This document shows, in pieces, positions 63,561 to 64,000 of a DNA stretch of 64,000 nt (position 1 is the stretch's first letter; each line of letters starts with the position of its first letter). A model generated the notes under the pieces. It ran no database searches. It was not told the DNA's origin and saw only the letters and a list, made by a program, of their open reading frames with translations. The position numbers and the translations under genes are program-made. Source of the DNA: Sphingomonadales bacterium 28-55-16 (lineage in GTDB: Bacteria; Pseudomonadota; Alphaproteobacteria; Sphingomonadales; Sphingomonadaceae); contig NCGG01000001.1 of the NCBI GenBank assembly GCA_002278855.1, forward strand, positions 211,394 through 275,393, in the 5' to 3' direction.

Positions 63561-63848
63561 ATGGCATTTCGTCCATTGCATGATCGCGTTCTCGTCCGTC
63601 GGGTCGAGGCCGAAGCAAAAACAGCTGGTGGGATCATCATTCCCGATACCGCACAAGAAAAGCCACAGGAAGGCGAAGTCGTCTCCGTGGGTTCGGGTAC
63701 ACGTGCTGATGATGGCACTGTAACTGCACTCGACGTCAAGGCTGGCGACAAAATTCTGTTCGGCAAATGGTCGGGCACCGAAGTCAAGATCGACGGTGAA
63801 GACCTGTTGATCATGAAGGAATCGGACATCTTGGGAATCGTTTCCTAA
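63561..63848 (+). CDS. groES: Co-chaperonin GroES
   Basis: A 95-residue GroES that caps Gro[38 protein letters not shown] contains the mobile loop region, and [33 protein letters not shown] is the conserved end. AGGAT-type ribosome site. Preceded by CIRCE, followed 75 bp later by groEL. Confidence 0.98.
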   Translation: MAFRPLHDRVLVRRVEAEAKTAGGIIIPDTAQEKPQEGEVVSVGSGTRADDGTVTALDVKAGDKILFGKWSGTEVKIDGEDLLIMKESDILGIVS

Positions 63849-63923
63849 GCACTCGCTTTACTACGTCATCGTGAACTTGCTTCAAAGGTGACGGTTTTGA
63901 TTTCAAACTAAAGGAAAAATATC

Positions 63924-64000
63924 ATGGCTGCTAAAGACGTGAAATTCGGCCGCGATGCGCGTGAACGCATCCTGCGCGGCGTAGACATTCTTGCTGACGC
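63924..64000 (+). CDS. groEL: Chaperonin GroEL, start only
   Basis: The first 25 codons are present before the window ends: AAKDVKFGRDARERILRGVD, the usual N-terminus of GroEL, after AAGGA with suitable spacing. Partial gene. Confidence 0.97.
   Translation, partial: MAAKDVKFGRDARERILRGVDILAD

Overview
The window looks like ordinary chromosome from an alphaproteobacterium of the order Sphingomonadales (Sphingopyxis/Sphingorhabdus-like). The evidence is moderate-to-high G+C by eye, a complete Entner-Doudoroff cluster, a large TonB-dependent receptor, the alphaproteobacterial regulator TrcR (DUF1013), a one-cysteine DksA, an SspB-alpha adaptor, and the order crcB - rluC-like - HAD phosphatase - ATP12. 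No rRNA, complete tRNA, CRISPR array, phage or classical IS is present. The assignment rests on family resemblance only.

Layout. 0-5 kb: end of a thiolase gene, a FadJ-type beta-oxidation enzyme, a strong bidirectional terminator, and a TonB-dependent receptor interrupted by one in-frame amber codon. 5-8.5 kb: a fused E1 alpha-beta 2-oxoacid dehydrogenase coupled to a FabD-like acyltransferase. 8.6-14.2 kb: zwf-edd-glk-eda-pgl. 14.2-19 kb: PilZ protein, dksA, serS-surE-NlpD-like. 19-26 kb: rimO, lipid-type enzymes (PlsC-like, FabH-like), a second PilZ protein, a two-gene PspC unit behind a sigma-54-like promoter, and recF. 26-36 kb: clpA behind a heat-shock-like promoter, quinone oxidoreductase, alpha/beta hydrolase, trcR, MBL hydrolase, fadD, dinB, TetR regulator. 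36.3-39.3 kb is a scarred stretch: a 5' half-tRNA, a perfect palindrome, nitronate monooxygenase and neighbours, and the tail of a lost amidohydrolase. 40.5-42.2 kb: an HTH-RibB-RibA-like fusion plus ribH. 42.2-47.5 kb: a methylcrotonyl-CoA carboxylase-type operon with a DUF559 nuclease gene inserted between its two subunits. 47.5-53.2 kb: acnA, an orphan FlbD-like protein, an exported protein and a large membrane wHTH/TPR protein. 53.2-60.6 kb: a decayed YacG-like remnant, crcB, rluC-like, HAD, ATP12, gmk, fumC, sspB. 60.7-64 kb: hisB-H-A-F, then groES-groEL behind a CIRCE element.

The most unusual structure is the DUF559 unit at 43.85-44.31 kb. A Vsr-like nuclease gene has both ends built from a pair of inverted, hairpin-rich repeats. 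It sits inside an operon so that stop/start overlaps are kept on both sides (GTGA upstream, ATGA downstream), which would insert it without breaking translational coupling. It is the best candidate here for an undescribed nuclease-driven mobile repeat. Other points of interest are the sigma-54-like promoter ahead of a 39-residue protein and PspC, and the inverted repeat over the promoter of a riboflavin enzyme that carries its own HTH domain. The RibA-like half of that enzyme has lost its zinc cysteines.
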